This document shows, one piece after another, positions 1 to 8,432 of a stretch of 64,000 nt of DNA (position 1 is the first letter of the stretch; the number at the start of each line of letters is the position of its first letter). This DNA comes from Saccharibacillus endophyticus. Its GTDB lineage: Bacteria > Bacillota > Bacilli > Paenibacillales > Paenibacillaceae. Under the pieces are notes generated by a model. That model ran no database searches. It saw nothing but the letters and a program-made list of their open reading frames with translations, and was not told the DNA's origin. Made by a program: the position numbers and the translations under genes. The stretch spans positions 62,001 to 126,000 of the forward strand of contig NZ_JAAZWE010000003.1 in assembly GCF_013185185.1 (NCBI RefSeq), written 5' to 3'.

Positions 1-1888
1 TCAGGCAGAAGCCGAAGAGCGTGCCAGCCAGGATATTCCGATGAAGCCGGTGCGCGGAACGATTTTTGCGGCGGGCGGGGAGAAGCTGGCTTATTCGGAA
101 CCGACGCAGACGCTGTACCTGACATTCGAACAGGATTTCAGCAAAGGCGAAGGATTGAAAAATCGGCCGAAGCTCGATGCCGCGCTGAAAGAAATTTTGG
201 CTACTCTTAACGAAAAAGGCAATCCTGACGTTCCCAATCCGACGATGGAGGAGTTTGTCGACCAGGACCTATTAGATTTGGAAAACAAAAACAGCTACGG
301 TTACTCGGCAAGACCGGCCAAAACCGGATTGAGCGACGATGAAATCGCGTACTTCAAAGAAAATAAACATAAGTACGCCGGAATTTTGTCGTTCGAAGTC
401 GTAGAAGAAACGCTTCGACGTTACGACTCGGATACCGTGGCCGTCCAAACGATCGGGTACGTGAAAAAGTTCGACTCGGTCAGCGGCGAAAACAGCAAAA
501 TCGATTTTTATAAAGACATCGCCGCCGGACTCAAAACGCAAACCGATAAAGGCGAGATTTACAGCCGCACCGAAAACGTCGGTTATTTCGGATTGGAGCA
601 GCAGTTTCAAACCCAGCTTCGCGGCAAAAACGGATATCGCAAAATCGGGGTCACGGCGCAAAACACGGCTCAAGGAACCGAGGAAGTCGTACCCCCGGTC
701 AAAGGCAACAATGTTTGGACGACCATTAACAAGACGGTTCAAATGGATACGGAAGACGCGATGAGCAAGCAGTTGGCGAAGCTTCCCAATTCGATCTCCG
801 CTTCGGCGGTCGCGATGGAAATCGATACCGGTAACGTGGTCGCCATGGCGAACATGCCCGATTTCGATCCCAATGTATACCGTACCGGATCGATCAGTAC
901 GGCGAATTACGATGCAATCGAGTATTATTACTTGAACGGAGCCATCCGCTCCAAGCCCACCAACGATACCGGCAAAAAAGCGGAATCCGTCGTCTATCTC
1001 GGTTCGACGATCAAGCCGTTAAGCGTATTGGTAGGCCTTCAAGAAGGATTGATTACGCTCAACACGGAATACAACGACGTCGGTATTGCAGAATACGGCA
1101 AAGGCAAAGACAAAATCCGTAACTCGGGCAGCCATGCTTACGGATTGTTGAATCCTGTTACTGCGATCATGCATTCGTCCAATACATTCATGGTTAAAAA
1201 GATCGGCGAAGCGCTGTATCTTCGCGACGGTATAGAATCACTGAACATTTGGGACAAACATATGAAAGAATTCGGTCTTGGCGTGCCGACAGGGATTGAG
1301 TTGCCGGGAGAGTGGGCAGGGGGAATCGATTATTTAAATGAAAAAGACGGAAGTACGTTGTCTCGGATGGCTTATGCATCTTTTGGTCAGAAAGGCAAAT
1401 ATACTACCATTCAGCTTGCTCAATATACGGCGATGTTGGCGAATCACGGTTCGCGCATCCAACCGCGCCTGGTTGATAAAATTACCGATTCCGACGGAGA
1501 AACGGTGGATACTCCGCCGACGAAAGTGCTCAATAAAGTCGATTTGCCCGAGCAATATTGGAATGCGGTCAACGACGGCATGAGAACAAAAGTGGATGAC
1601 TCGTTCGGCGACTTTGCTTACAAAGATAATTTCGCTCGCAAAACAGGAACGTCGACGCAAGATTTGAACGGTAAGCAAGTAGACAACGGCGTATTCATCG
1701 CCTATGCTCCGCGCGACAATCCGAAACTTGCTGTTGCGGTCATGGTACCGGAAGGCGGTTTCGGTTCCGAAAGCGCGGCGCCGATCGCGAGAGCGATTTT
1801 CGATTCGTACGATAAAGTATACGGTCTGGACGGCACGCCGAAAGCGGAAGAAAACGCGGAAGGAGAAACGTCAGCGGACGGCGAATAA
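1..1888 (+). CDS. Class B penicillin-binding protein (PBP2-like transpeptidase), 5' end outside window
   Basis: The frame is open from base 2, thirteen codons before the first ATG at 41, so the true start and the expected N-terminal membrane anchor lie upstream of the window. Numbered from that ATG, the penicillin-binding motifs are all present: active-site STIK (322-325), SSN (379-381) and KTG (534-536). The stretch before them, starting RGTIF, resembles the dimerisation domain of elongation-type class B PBPs. The enzyme should cross-link peptidoglycan peptides on the outer face of the membrane. The C-terminus ends in a short acidic tail rich in Glu, Ala and Gly. It is followed directly by an intrinsic terminator, so it ends its transcription unit. 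Assignment to PBP2A/PbpH-type rather than a sporulation PBP is an inference. Confidence 0.9.
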   Translation, partial: QAEAEERASQDIPMKPVRGTIFAAGGEKLAYSEPTQTLYLTFEQDFSKGEGLKNRPKLDAALKEILATLNEKGNPDVPNPTMEEFVDQDLLDLENKNSYGYSARPAKTGLSDDEIAYFKENKHKYAGILSFEVVEETLRRYDSDTVAVQTIGYVKKFDSVSGENSKIDFYKDIAAGLKTQTDKGEIYSRTENVGYFGLEQQFQTQLRGKNGYRKIGVTAQNTAQGTEEVVPPVKGNNVWTTINKTVQMDTEDAMSKQLAKLPNSISASAVAMEIDTGNVVAMANMPDFDPNVYRTGSISTANYDAIEYYYLNGAIRSKPTNDTGKKAESVVYLGSTIKPLSVLVGLQEGLITLNTEYNDVGIAEYGKGKDKIRNSGSHAYGLLNPVTAIMHSSNTFMVKKIGEALYLRDGIESLNIWDKHMKEFGLGVPTGIELPGEWAGGIDYLNEKDGSTLSRMAYASFGQKGKYTTIQLAQYTAMLANHGSRIQPRLVDKITDSDGETVDTPPTKVLNKVDLPEQYWNAVNDGMRTKVDDSFGDFAYKDNFARKTGTSTQDLNGKQVDNGVFIAYAPRDNPKLAVAVMVPEGGFGSESAAPIARAIFDSYDKVYGLDGTPKAEENAEGETSADGE

Positions 1889-1903
1889 CAGTTTGATAGG
1901 CAG

Positions 1904-1932
1904 CCTGCTTCCTTCGGGAAGCAGGTTTTTTT
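1904..1932 (+). terminator. Intrinsic terminator of the PBP gene
   Basis: A 9-bp perfect stem CCTGCTTCC/GGAAGCAGG with a TTCG tetraloop is followed by seven T residues, 15 bases after the PBP stop codon. Confidence 0.93.
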
Positions 1933-1962
1933 CGCATTTTTATCATTCGTATCATAGAAAAC

Positions 1963-1991
1963 TTGCGTTTTGCCTTTTTTTATTTTAAAAT
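1963..1991 (+). promoter_or_regulatory. Sigma-A-type promoter of the mnt operon
   Basis: TTGCGT (1963-1968), a 17-base spacer and TAAAAT (1986-1991) form a good vegetative promoter. Its -10 end runs into the manganese-repressor-like palindrome, so the start point would fall inside the operator. Confidence 0.7.
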
Positions 1992-2006
1992 TTGCCCTAA
2001 GGAAAC
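1991..2006 (+). promoter_or_regulatory. Candidate MntR operator
   Basis: TTTGCCCTAAGGAAAC is an imperfect palindrome. It closely matches the MntR box known from Firmicute manganese transporters (TTTGCCTTAAGGAAAC-like). It abuts the -10 element and lies about 100 bases before the first mnt start. Bound repressor would block polymerase when Mn2+ is plentiful. The match was made by eye from the known consensus. Confidence 0.7.
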
Positions 2007-2102
2007 ATTGTTAGTGAAGACAAATAAAAAGTCTTGAATAAAACAATTTAGCATGTGGAAAAGTTTACACAGAAAAATCGGAGTTTTACGAAGGAGGAAA
2101 GC

Positions 2103-3053
2103 ATGGACGACGGCAAAAGAAAAGTTAACGCATGGTGGGGAGTGCTTCCCTTGCTTCTGGGTATGCTGCTGCTGGCGGGATGCTCCGGCAGCGGAAACGC
2201 CCAAGGCATCAGCGAAGACGGTAAGCTGCTGGTCACGGCCACGACGGGCATGATCGGCGACGCGGCGAGAGAAATCGGCGGCGAGCACGTCGAAGTGACG
2301 ACCTTGATGGGACCCGGCGTGGACCCTCACCTGTTCAAAGCGTCGCAGGGCGATATTCGCAAGCTGGACCGGGCGGCGGTCGTTTTTTACGGAGGACTGC
2401 ATCTGGAAGGGAATATGGAGCGCGTCCTCGTCAAAATGGCTGCGCAGAAGACCGTCGTCGCGGTAACGGACGACATGCCGAGAGACCGCCTGATCGGCTC
2501 GGCAGACACAGGCGAGTTCGATCCGCACGTCTGGTTCGACGTCGATCTGTGGACCGTCGCGGCGGAGACGGTTCGGGATACCCTGATCGAGAAAGATCCG
2601 GCCAATGCCGAGGCTTATCGGGAGCAGGGCGAACGTTACTTAAACGAGCTGAAAGAACTGGACACCTATGTGCGCGAGCGTATGCTCGAGATTCCGGAGG
2701 AAGGTCGGGTACTCGTAACGGCTCATGATGCGTTCGGCTACTTCGGTCGGGCGTATGAAGTCGAAGTCGTCGGGTTGCAGGGCATCAGCACGGCAGCCGA
2801 GTTCGGCGCCAGGGACGTCAGCGCGCTGCGCGACTATCTGGTCGAACGCAATATCAAAGCGGTCTTCGTCGAATCCAGCCTTCCCGCGCGCTCCATGCAG
2901 GCGATCGTCGCCGGAGCGGCGCAGCAAGGCCACGACGTGACCATAGGCGGAGAACTGTTCTCCGACGCGATGGGCGAGCCAGGAACAGAGGAAGGCACGT
3001 ATATCGGAATGATTCGGCATAATGCGGATACCATTGCGGAAGCGTTGAAATAA
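2103..3053 (+). CDS. mntA: Manganese/zinc ABC transporter, substrate-binding lipoprotein
   Basis: This is the extracytoplasmic metal-capturing lipoprotein of cluster A-I (MntA/TroA/PsaA family), about 316 residues. The start at 2103 is chosen because AAGGAGG lies six bases upstream; an in-frame ATG at 2055 has no such site. A signal peptide ends in the lipobox LAGC with Cys27 as the lipid anchor. Candidate metal ligands are the His in VDPHLF, the His in GLHLEG, the His in AHDAFGYF and the Asp in FSDAMG, a TroA-like set. It is first in a four-gene operon with its ATPase and two permeases. The upstream MntR-type operator favours Mn2+ over Zn2+, though the ligand set alone does not decide it. 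Confidence 0.9.
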   Translation: MDDGKRKVNAWWGVLPLLLGMLLLAGCSGSGNAQGISEDGKLLVTATTGMIGDAAREIGGEHVEVTTLMGPGVDPHLFKASQGDIRKLDRAAVVFYGGLHLEGNMERVLVKMAAQKTVVAVTDDMPRDRLIGSADTGEFDPHVWFDVDLWTVAAETVRDTLIEKDPANAEAYREQGERYLNELKELDTYVRERMLEIPEEGRVLVTAHDAFGYFGRAYEVEVVGLQGISTAAEFGARDVSALRDYLVERNIKAVFVESSLPARSMQAIVAGAAQQGHDVTIGGELFSDAMGEPGTEEGTYIGMIRHNADTIAEALK

Positions 3054-3086
3054 AATTCAAGCGGATCGAGACAAGGAGGAACGAAC

Positions 3087-3860
3087 ATGAAAAAGGAATC
3101 CACGGCGGTTGCACCGCTCACAGTGTCGGGCATTACGGTCGCTTATCAGCGAAAAGCGGTGGTCGAAGACGTGAGCTTCACGCTTCCGGAGGGCAAACTG
3201 GTCGCGCTGATCGGACCGAACGGCGCAGGCAAATCCACGCTGCTCAAAGCCGTGCTGGGCTTGGTGCCTTCGATCTCCGGTTCGGTGGCGATCTACGGGG
3301 ATACGTATAAAAAAATGCGCAGCCGCGTCGGTTACGTTCCGCAGCGCGAATCGGTCGATTGGGATTTTCCGACGGATGCGCTCGATGTGGTCATGATGGG
3401 GCGTTACGGCCATCTGGGTTGGATCAAGCGCCCCGGGCGCAAAGAAAAAGACTTGGCGATGGGCACGCTCGATAAAGTCGGAATGGCGGATTTCGCCAGA
3501 CGGCAGATCAGCCAGCTGTCCGGCGGCCAGCAGCAGCGGGTGTTTCTGGCTCGCGCGCTGGTGCAGGAAGCGGATCTGTATTTCATGGATGAACCGTTCG
3601 CAGGCGTCGATGCCGCGACGGAGAAGGCCATCATCGCGCTGCTCGGCGAATTGAAGCGGGCAGGCAAAACCGTTCTGGTCGTCCATCATGATCTGTCTAC
3701 GGTCGAGGAATATTTTGATCATGTGCTTTTGTTGAATAAAAAACTGATCGCGGCCGGTCCGGTAGAGACGACGTTCACGCCGGAGCTGCTGCACGAAACG
3801 TACGGCGGCAAACTGGCGATCGTCAGCTCGAACGGCCGGGAAGCGTTGGTCAAACAATGA
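3087..3860 (+). CDS. mntB: Manganese ABC transporter, ATP-binding protein
   Basis: This cytoplasmic ATPase of about 257 residues powers metal import. It has Walker A GPNGAGKST, the Q-loop region VGYVPQRE, the ABC signature LSGGQQQR, Walker B YFMDEP and the switch histidine in VVHHD. The start follows AAGGAGG. It lies 33 bases after the binding-protein gene and 64 bases before the first permease, so cotranscription is expected. It matches MntB/ZnuC/TroB family size and sequence. Confidence 0.93.
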   Translation: MKKESTAVAPLTVSGITVAYQRKAVVEDVSFTLPEGKLVALIGPNGAGKSTLLKAVLGLVPSISGSVAIYGDTYKKMRSRVGYVPQRESVDWDFPTDALDVVMMGRYGHLGWIKRPGRKEKDLAMGTLDKVGMADFARRQISQLSGGQQQRVFLARALVQEADLYFMDEPFAGVDAATEKAIIALLGELKRAGKTVLVVHHDLSTVEEYFDHVLLLNKKLIAAGPVETTFTPELLHETYGGKLAIVSSNGREALVKQ

Positions 3861-3924
3861 CGGCGCGGCAAAAGAGTCCGATATCCGAAACAGGCAAACT
3901 TCGACGAGTAAGGGGGAAACAACG

Positions 3925-4869
3925 ATGCTCGATTGGCTGATTTCGCTGTGGAGCGATCCGAACACGCGCTGGATTCTGATGGGCTGTACGCTGCTGGGAT
4001 TGGGCAGCGGAGTCATTGGCAGCTTTACCTTTTTGCGCCGGGAAAGTTTGCTCGGCGATACGTTGGCGCACGCGGCGCTGCCGGGCGTCTGTATCGCCTT
4101 TATGCTGCATGAAGTAAAATCGGCGTCGCTTTTCCTCATAGGCGCGCTGGTCGCGGGCATCGCCGCCGTCTTCTGCGTCAGCGCGATCACGCGCTGGACG
4201 AAGATCAAATCCGACGCCGCGATGGGCATCGTGCTGACGTTCTTTTTCGGCGTCGGAACGGTCATGCTGACCCATATCCAACATAGCGGCAGCGGCAGCC
4301 AAAGCGGCCTGGACAAATATCTGTTCGGCCAAGCCGCCGCCATGGTGACGAGCGACGTTTATATCCTGATGGGGGTATCGGTACTATTGGTTGTAGCCGC
4401 TATGCTGCTCTTCAAAGAGTTCAAGCTGATCAGCTTCGATCCGGGCTTCGCCCGCGGCATCGGCCTGCCGGTCGGATTATTGGAACATGCGATGCTAATT
4501 CTGACCACGGTCGCCGTCGCGGCCGGAATCCAGGCCGTCGGCGTCGTACTCGTGGCGGCACTGCTGATCACGCCTGCCGCAGCTGCCCGTTACTGGACGG
4601 ACCGCCTGCCGGTCATGCTGGCCTATGCCGGATTGTTCGGGGCGCTTAGCGGAGCTTCCGGCGCTGCGATCAGCACGCTCGGCGAAGGCATTCCGACCGG
4701 GCCCGTAACGGTGCTTGCGGCTACGTTGTTATTCGTGCTGTCGCTGCTGCTGGCTCCCGGACGCGGCCTCTTGTCCAAAGCGCTGCGGCACCGCAATCTC
4801 AAAGCCGACTATGCCCGCTCTGCCGAGCGAAGCGCATTGAACGCTGCCGAAGGAGGCTCGCAAAAATGA
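3925..4869 (+). CDS. mntC: Manganese ABC transporter, permease 1
   Basis: An integral membrane protein of 314 residues with about eight hydrophobic segments, of the ABC-3 family (MntC/TroC/ZnuB). The conserved N-terminal feature is LRRESLLGDTLAHAALPG. The C-terminal tail after the last helix is polar and basic. The gene overlaps the next permease by four bases (ATGA), which points to translational coupling. Having two different permeases makes a heterodimeric membrane channel likely, as in B. subtilis MntC/MntD. Confidence 0.9.
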   Translation: MLDWLISLWSDPNTRWILMGCTLLGLGSGVIGSFTFLRRESLLGDTLAHAALPGVCIAFMLHEVKSASLFLIGALVAGIAAVFCVSAITRWTKIKSDAAMGIVLTFFFGVGTVMLTHIQHSGSGSQSGLDKYLFGQAAAMVTSDVYILMGVSVLLVVAAMLLFKEFKLISFDPGFARGIGLPVGLLEHAMLILTTVAVAAGIQAVGVVLVAALLITPAAAARYWTDRLPVMLAYAGLFGALSGASGAAISTLGEGIPTGPVTVLAATLLFVLSLLLAPGRGLLSKALRHRNLKADYARSAERSALNAAEGGSQK

Positions 4870-5744
4870 TGGATTTTTGGATTATACTGACCGCCGTGCT
4901 GGTTGCGAGCGCCTGCTCGATTCTCGGCTGTTTCTTGATTCTTCGCCGCATGGCGTTGGTAGGCGACGCGATCAGCCACGCCGTGCTGCCGGGAATCGCG
5001 ATCGCGTTCCTCATGAGCGGCACGCGCGACTCCATGTGGATGCTGCTCGGCGCGACGGCTTTCGGTCTGCTGACCGTGTTTTTGATCCAAACGCTGCAAA
5101 CGTCCGGCCTGCAATCCGACGCGTCGATCGGCATCGTGTTCACGGCATTGTTCGCGGTCGGCGTGCTGCTGATCAGCTTGAACGCCCAACATATCGACCT
5201 TGATCTGGACTGCGTGCTGTTCGGCGAGATCGCCTACGTGCCTTGGGACACCTGGACGCTCGGCGGCACCGACATGGGGCCGAGGGCCGTCTGGATGTTG
5301 GGCATTACGCTAACGGTCATTTTGCTGCTGCTCGGACTCTTTTATAAACAATTCAAAATCTGCGCATTCGACCCGGCCATGGCCGTCGCCTGCGGAATTC
5401 CGGTCCTGCTGTTCCATTACCTGCTGATGGGCATGGTATCGATGACTGCCGTTTCTTCGTTCGAAAGCGTAGGCGCGATCCTCGTCGTAGGCATGCTGAT
5501 CATCCCGGCCGCGACCGCCTACCTGCTGACCAATCGCCTCGGCGTCATGATCGGACTCAGCGTGGCCGTAGGCATCGTATCCGCTGTAGCCGGATATCTG
5601 ATCTCGTACGCGCTCGATGCTTCCATCGCAGGCTGCATCGTATCCGTAGCCGGCATCCTGTTCATCCTGGCTCTGATCTTGGCTCCGAAAAACGGCCTGA
5701 TCGCCCGCTTCGCCCGCAGACGCAACATCGCTCAAGTCGTGTAA
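4866..5744 (+). CDS. mntD: Manganese ABC transporter, permease 2
   Basis: Second ABC-3 family permease, 292 residues, with the same LRRMALVGDAISHAVLPG signature after the first helix and about eight membrane segments. It starts inside the last codons of the preceding permease (ATGA overlap) and closes the operon. The operon terminator is not immediately downstream. It lies 258 bases away, beyond a family P palindromic element that separates gene and terminator. Confidence 0.9.
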   Translation: MMDFWIILTAVLVASACSILGCFLILRRMALVGDAISHAVLPGIAIAFLMSGTRDSMWMLLGATAFGLLTVFLIQTLQTSGLQSDASIGIVFTALFAVGVLLISLNAQHIDLDLDCVLFGEIAYVPWDTWTLGGTDMGPRAVWMLGITLTVILLLLGLFYKQFKICAFDPAMAVACGIPVLLFHYLLMGMVSMTAVSSFESVGAILVVGMLIIPAATAYLLTNRLGVMIGLSVAVGIVSAVAGYLISYALDASIAGCIVSVAGILFILALILAPKNGLIARFARRRNIAQVV

Positions 5745-5774
5745 GCGAAAAGGTTCGATTGTGTATGAATCGAA

Positions 5775-5993
5775 GTGGTCCTCGAAAGTCACTTCGGCGG
5801 GGGAAGCGAGAAGACTGCGAAAGAAATTGCCAGCATAGGCTTCCGAAGTGCATTTCTTCGAAATGCTTCACAATCCGCTGTCTCACTTGGAAAACTGGAT
5901 TTAAATTTAAGTGGTTGTTTTCCAAGTTCAAAGGCGTTTTTCACTGAATTTTTCTCTCCGTCTTCTCGCTTCCAGCTACGTTAGGCTTTCTTG
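5775..5993 (-). repeat. Family P palindromic intergenic element, copy 1 (reverse orientation)
   Basis: This is a long imperfect inverted repeat. The outer arms are the AAGCGAGAAGAC-type sequence near 5803 and its complement GTCTTCTCGCTTCC near 5960. The inner stem, read in reverse complement, pairs ACTTGGAAAAC with GTTTTCCAAGT. It carries the extra small hairpin GCATTTCGAAGAAATGC that is also in copy 6. It sits between the mntD stop codon and the terminator at 6002. Ends are approximate. Confidence 0.75.
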
Positions 5994-6001
5994 ATACTCT
6001 T

Positions 6002-6029
6002 GCGCTCTTTCTTTTGAAAGAGCGCTTTT
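6002..6029 (+). terminator. Intrinsic terminator, mnt operon
   Basis: A perfect 10-bp stem GCGCTCTTTC/GAAAGAGCGC with a TTTT loop is followed by TTTT. Confidence 0.8.
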
Positions 6030-6128
6030 GCGTATCCAAAATGTATTAAAAATGTGATTCGATATTATGTTTGTAAATATCGATTTTTGAATATTCTCAT
6101 TCATTACACCCACCCTACTATTTTTGTA

Positions 6129-6310
6129 CGGGAAGCCCAGGCGGAGGGAGAAATTCAGTGAAATACAGGATTTCAAAGAAAACCTGCGGTAACATTCAGC
6201 GCTATGTTGACGCCTTTGAACTCGGAAAGATTCCACTAAAATTTTAATCGGCTTTTCCGAGTGAGACAGCGTCCTGAACGAATTCCTCCCGCAGCCGTCC
6301 AAGCTTCCCC
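6129..6310 (+). repeat. Family P palindromic intergenic element, copy 2
   Basis: Outer arms GGAAGC...GGAGGGAGAAATTCAG and GAATTCCTCCCGCAGCC...GCTTCC. The inner stem pairs CTCGGAAAG with CTTTTCCGAG. It contains two additional short hairpins (around 6158-6180 and 6190-6210) not seen in most copies. It lies in the gap before the oxidoreductase gene. The stretch 6030-6128 between copies 1 and 2 is A+T-rich and shows nothing recognisable. Confidence 0.72.
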
Positions 6311-6420
6311 AACGAATAGTGTTTCCCACCTTCAACGAGTGGATTTTTAAGGAAACCTCATGGTAATCTAGTAAGGAGAAGCGCCGGATCGGACGGCGGA
6401 CAGAATAGGGGATGAAAGAC

Positions 6421-7395
6421 ATGACGCTGAGAATCGGAATCGTCGGCACGGGTTGGTTCGCGGGGAAACATGCGGATTTGCTTGCGGCGACGGAAGACGT
6501 GGAGATCGCGGGGATCGTCGGCAGCAGCAAAAACAAGGGGGACGTATTCGGTATCCGCTACGACGCGCCCGGATATGAAAGCGTATCCGACATGGCGGAC
6601 GAGCAGGTGCTCGATGCGGTTTATATTTGCGTACCTCCTATGGCGCATGGGGAGATCGAGCGCGAATTGATCGGCCGGGGCATTCCTTTCCTCGTTGAAA
6701 AGCCTCTGGGCACGGATGCCGAGCTGCCGCAGGACGTTCTCGGCTTCATGCGCTTGAAATCACCGGATCTGATCACGTCCGTCGGCTACCATTTCCGTTA
6801 TCAGGATAACGTGGAGCGTCTGCGCGAAGCGCTGCATCCGGGCCGGATCGGTATCGCGACGGGCATGTGGATGGGCGATATGCCGCAGGCCGAATGGTGG
6901 CGCAGACAGGAGAAATCCGGCGGCCAGTTTATCGAGCAGACGACGCATATCGTGGATCTGCTGCGCCATCTGGCGGGAGAAGTCGAAGAAGTCCATGCCG
7001 TATACGCGAGCCGTTTCCCGGAAGAAGAATGGGAGCAGACCAACGTGCACGACATCGGAACCGTCACGTTGAAGCTGAAAACGGGCGCCGTCGCGAATAT
7101 TTCCAACACCTGCGTGCTGCCTCCGGGCGTCGGCAAAGCCGGGCTGTCCTTTTACACGCGCGAAGGGTTATGGGAGTGGACGTCGGGCCATTTGAAGGTG
7201 ACGAAGGTGAATGAAGAAAGCGTGTTCGCGGAAGAAAGCGATCCTTACGAAAAGCAGACCAAAGCCTTCCTGCACGCGCTGCGCACCGGCGATACGTCCG
7301 GCATTCTGTCGGATTATGCGGACGCTTGCAAAACGCAGGAAGTGACGTTTGCCGCTCTGCAATCCGCGCTATCCGGCCGAAGCATCAAGCTGTAA
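6421..7395 (+). CDS. Gfo/Idh/MocA family NAD(P)-dependent oxidoreductase
   Basis: A protein of about 324 residues with the nucleotide-binding N-terminus RIGIVGTGWFAGKHADLL and the family Glu-Lys-Pro motif in LVEKPLG. Both are typical of sugar or inositol dehydrogenases of this family. ATG 6421 is preferred over ATG 6412 because AGGGG at 6407-6411 is correctly spaced only for the later start. It stands alone between a repeat element and a terminator, so nothing nearby tells the substrate. A dehydrogenase or epimerase role on a sugar or cyclitol is only the family expectation. Confidence 0.85.
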   Translation: MTLRIGIVGTGWFAGKHADLLAATEDVEIAGIVGSSKNKGDVFGIRYDAPGYESVSDMADEQVLDAVYICVPPMAHGEIERELIGRGIPFLVEKPLGTDAELPQDVLGFMRLKSPDLITSVGYHFRYQDNVERLREALHPGRIGIATGMWMGDMPQAEWWRRQEKSGGQFIEQTTHIVDLLRHLAGEVEEVHAVYASRFPEEEWEQTNVHDIGTVTLKLKTGAVANISNTCVLPPGVGKAGLSFYTREGLWEWTSGHLKVTKVNEESVFAEESDPYEKQTKAFLHALRTGDTSGILSDYADACKTQEVTFAALQSALSGRSIKL

Positions 7396-7422
7396 CGCAA
7401 ACGCCGTCCCGGAATCGTTCCG

Positions 7423-7458
7423 AGCCTTCTTTCGGCAAGACCGAGAGAGGGCTTTTTT
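7423..7458 (+). terminator. Intrinsic terminator after the oxidoreductase gene
   Basis: A 13-bp stem AGCCTTCTTTCGG/CCGAGAGAGGGCT with two wobble pairs and a CAAGA loop, followed by a T run. Confidence 0.9.
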
Positions 7459-7497
7459 GTATGCCGATCATGACCCGGGCAAGCTGCCTCGCATACA

Positions 7498-7526
7498 TTG
7501 GAGCAGACGGGGTAATATGATAGAAT
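7498..7526 (+). promoter_or_regulatory. Promoter of the HAD phosphatase gene
   Basis: TTGGAG (7498-7503), 17-base spacer, TAGAAT (7521-7526), ending 34 bases before the start codon. Confidence 0.65.
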
Positions 7527-7560
7527 GGCGAGAGTGAACACGTTTGGAAAGGGGTAAAAC

Positions 7561-8391
7561 ATGACACGTTACGATTATAAGCTGCTTGCGCTCGATATGG
7601 ACGGGACGCTGCTGAATGACGACCATCAGGTATCGGAGGAAACGGCCAAATGGATTCGTCGCGCGATCAAGGAAGGCTTCCACGTTTGCTTGTCGACCGG
7701 CCGGGCGGCGATGCACGCGCTGCCGTACGCGGTCGAACTCGGGCTTGAGACGCCTATGGTGACGGTCAACGGAAGCGAAGTATGGAAAGCGCCGCATGAA
7801 TTGCATTTTCGCGCACTGATGGATGTGGAATTGATCCGCAAGATGCACGCGCTGGCGGAAGAGTACGGCGTCTGGTTCTGGGCCTACACGACGGAACGGC
7901 TGTACAATCGGGATCACTGGCCGGAAAATCTGGAAGAGCAGGAGTGGCTGAAGTTCGGCTATAACACGAAAGACCATGATGTGCTGCACCATATTCTGCT
8001 GCGGCTTCAGGATATGGGCGGCCTTCAGATCACCAATTCGTCGATGGACAACCTGGAAATCAACCCGGGCGGCATCTCCAAAGCCAGCGGGATTCAGCAG
8101 GTGTGCGATTTGCTCGGCATTACGATGGAGCAGGTTATCGCGGTCGGCGACAGTCTGAACGATATCGCCGCGATCCAAGCGGCAGGGCTCGGCGTCGCGA
8201 TGGGCAATGCCCAGGAAGCGGTCAAGGAGCTTGCGGATATTACCGTAGCCGGCAACAACGAAGACGGCATCGTGCAGGTGATACGGGAATACATGCTGGA
8301 CGGCATGCAATTCGACGACGCCGAAAACGAAGCAGCGGGGCCGAAAGCGGCTGCATCGTCCGCGCGTCCGGAGGACAATCCTTCGGCGTAA
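7561..8391 (+). CDS. HAD superfamily (Cof-type, subfamily IIB) sugar-phosphatase-like hydrolase
   Basis: A cytoplasmic phosphatase of 276 residues. The catalytic aspartates are in LALDMDGTLLN near the N-terminus. A motif II Ser/Thr lies in CLSTGRA, and the C-terminal acidic motif is AVGDSLNDIAAIQAAG followed by GVAMGNA. These are hallmarks of the Cof family, whose members dephosphorylate sugar phosphates or other small phosphates. The last 25 residues are Ala/Glu-rich and lie beyond the usual domain. It starts well after GGAAAGGGG and has its own promoter. The substrate cannot be read from the sequence. Confidence 0.9.
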   Translation: MTRYDYKLLALDMDGTLLNDDHQVSEETAKWIRRAIKEGFHVCLSTGRAAMHALPYAVELGLETPMVTVNGSEVWKAPHELHFRALMDVELIRKMHALAEEYGVWFWAYTTERLYNRDHWPENLEEQEWLKFGYNTKDHDVLHHILLRLQDMGGLQITNSSMDNLEINPGGISKASGIQQVCDLLGITMEQVIAVGDSLNDIAAIQAAGLGVAMGNAQEAVKELADITVAGNNEDGIVQVIREYMLDGMQFDDAENEAAGPKAAASSARPEDNPSA

Positions 8392-8432
8392 ACGTTGAGC
8401 GTTTAAACGAAATATCATAGGAGGGCCTGCGA

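Noticed and set aside
2640..4343. Long minus-strand open frames opposite mntA-mntC, and similar shadows opposite most long genes
   Set aside because: They are antisense to clearly conserved genes, are rich in Arg/His/Asp as expected of reverse frames in G+C-rich DNA, and lack ribosome sites.
5745..6420. CRISPR or tandem array, because of two repeat-rich stretches
   Set aside because: There are no evenly spaced direct repeats with unique spacers. The repeats are two single palindromic elements in different orientation.
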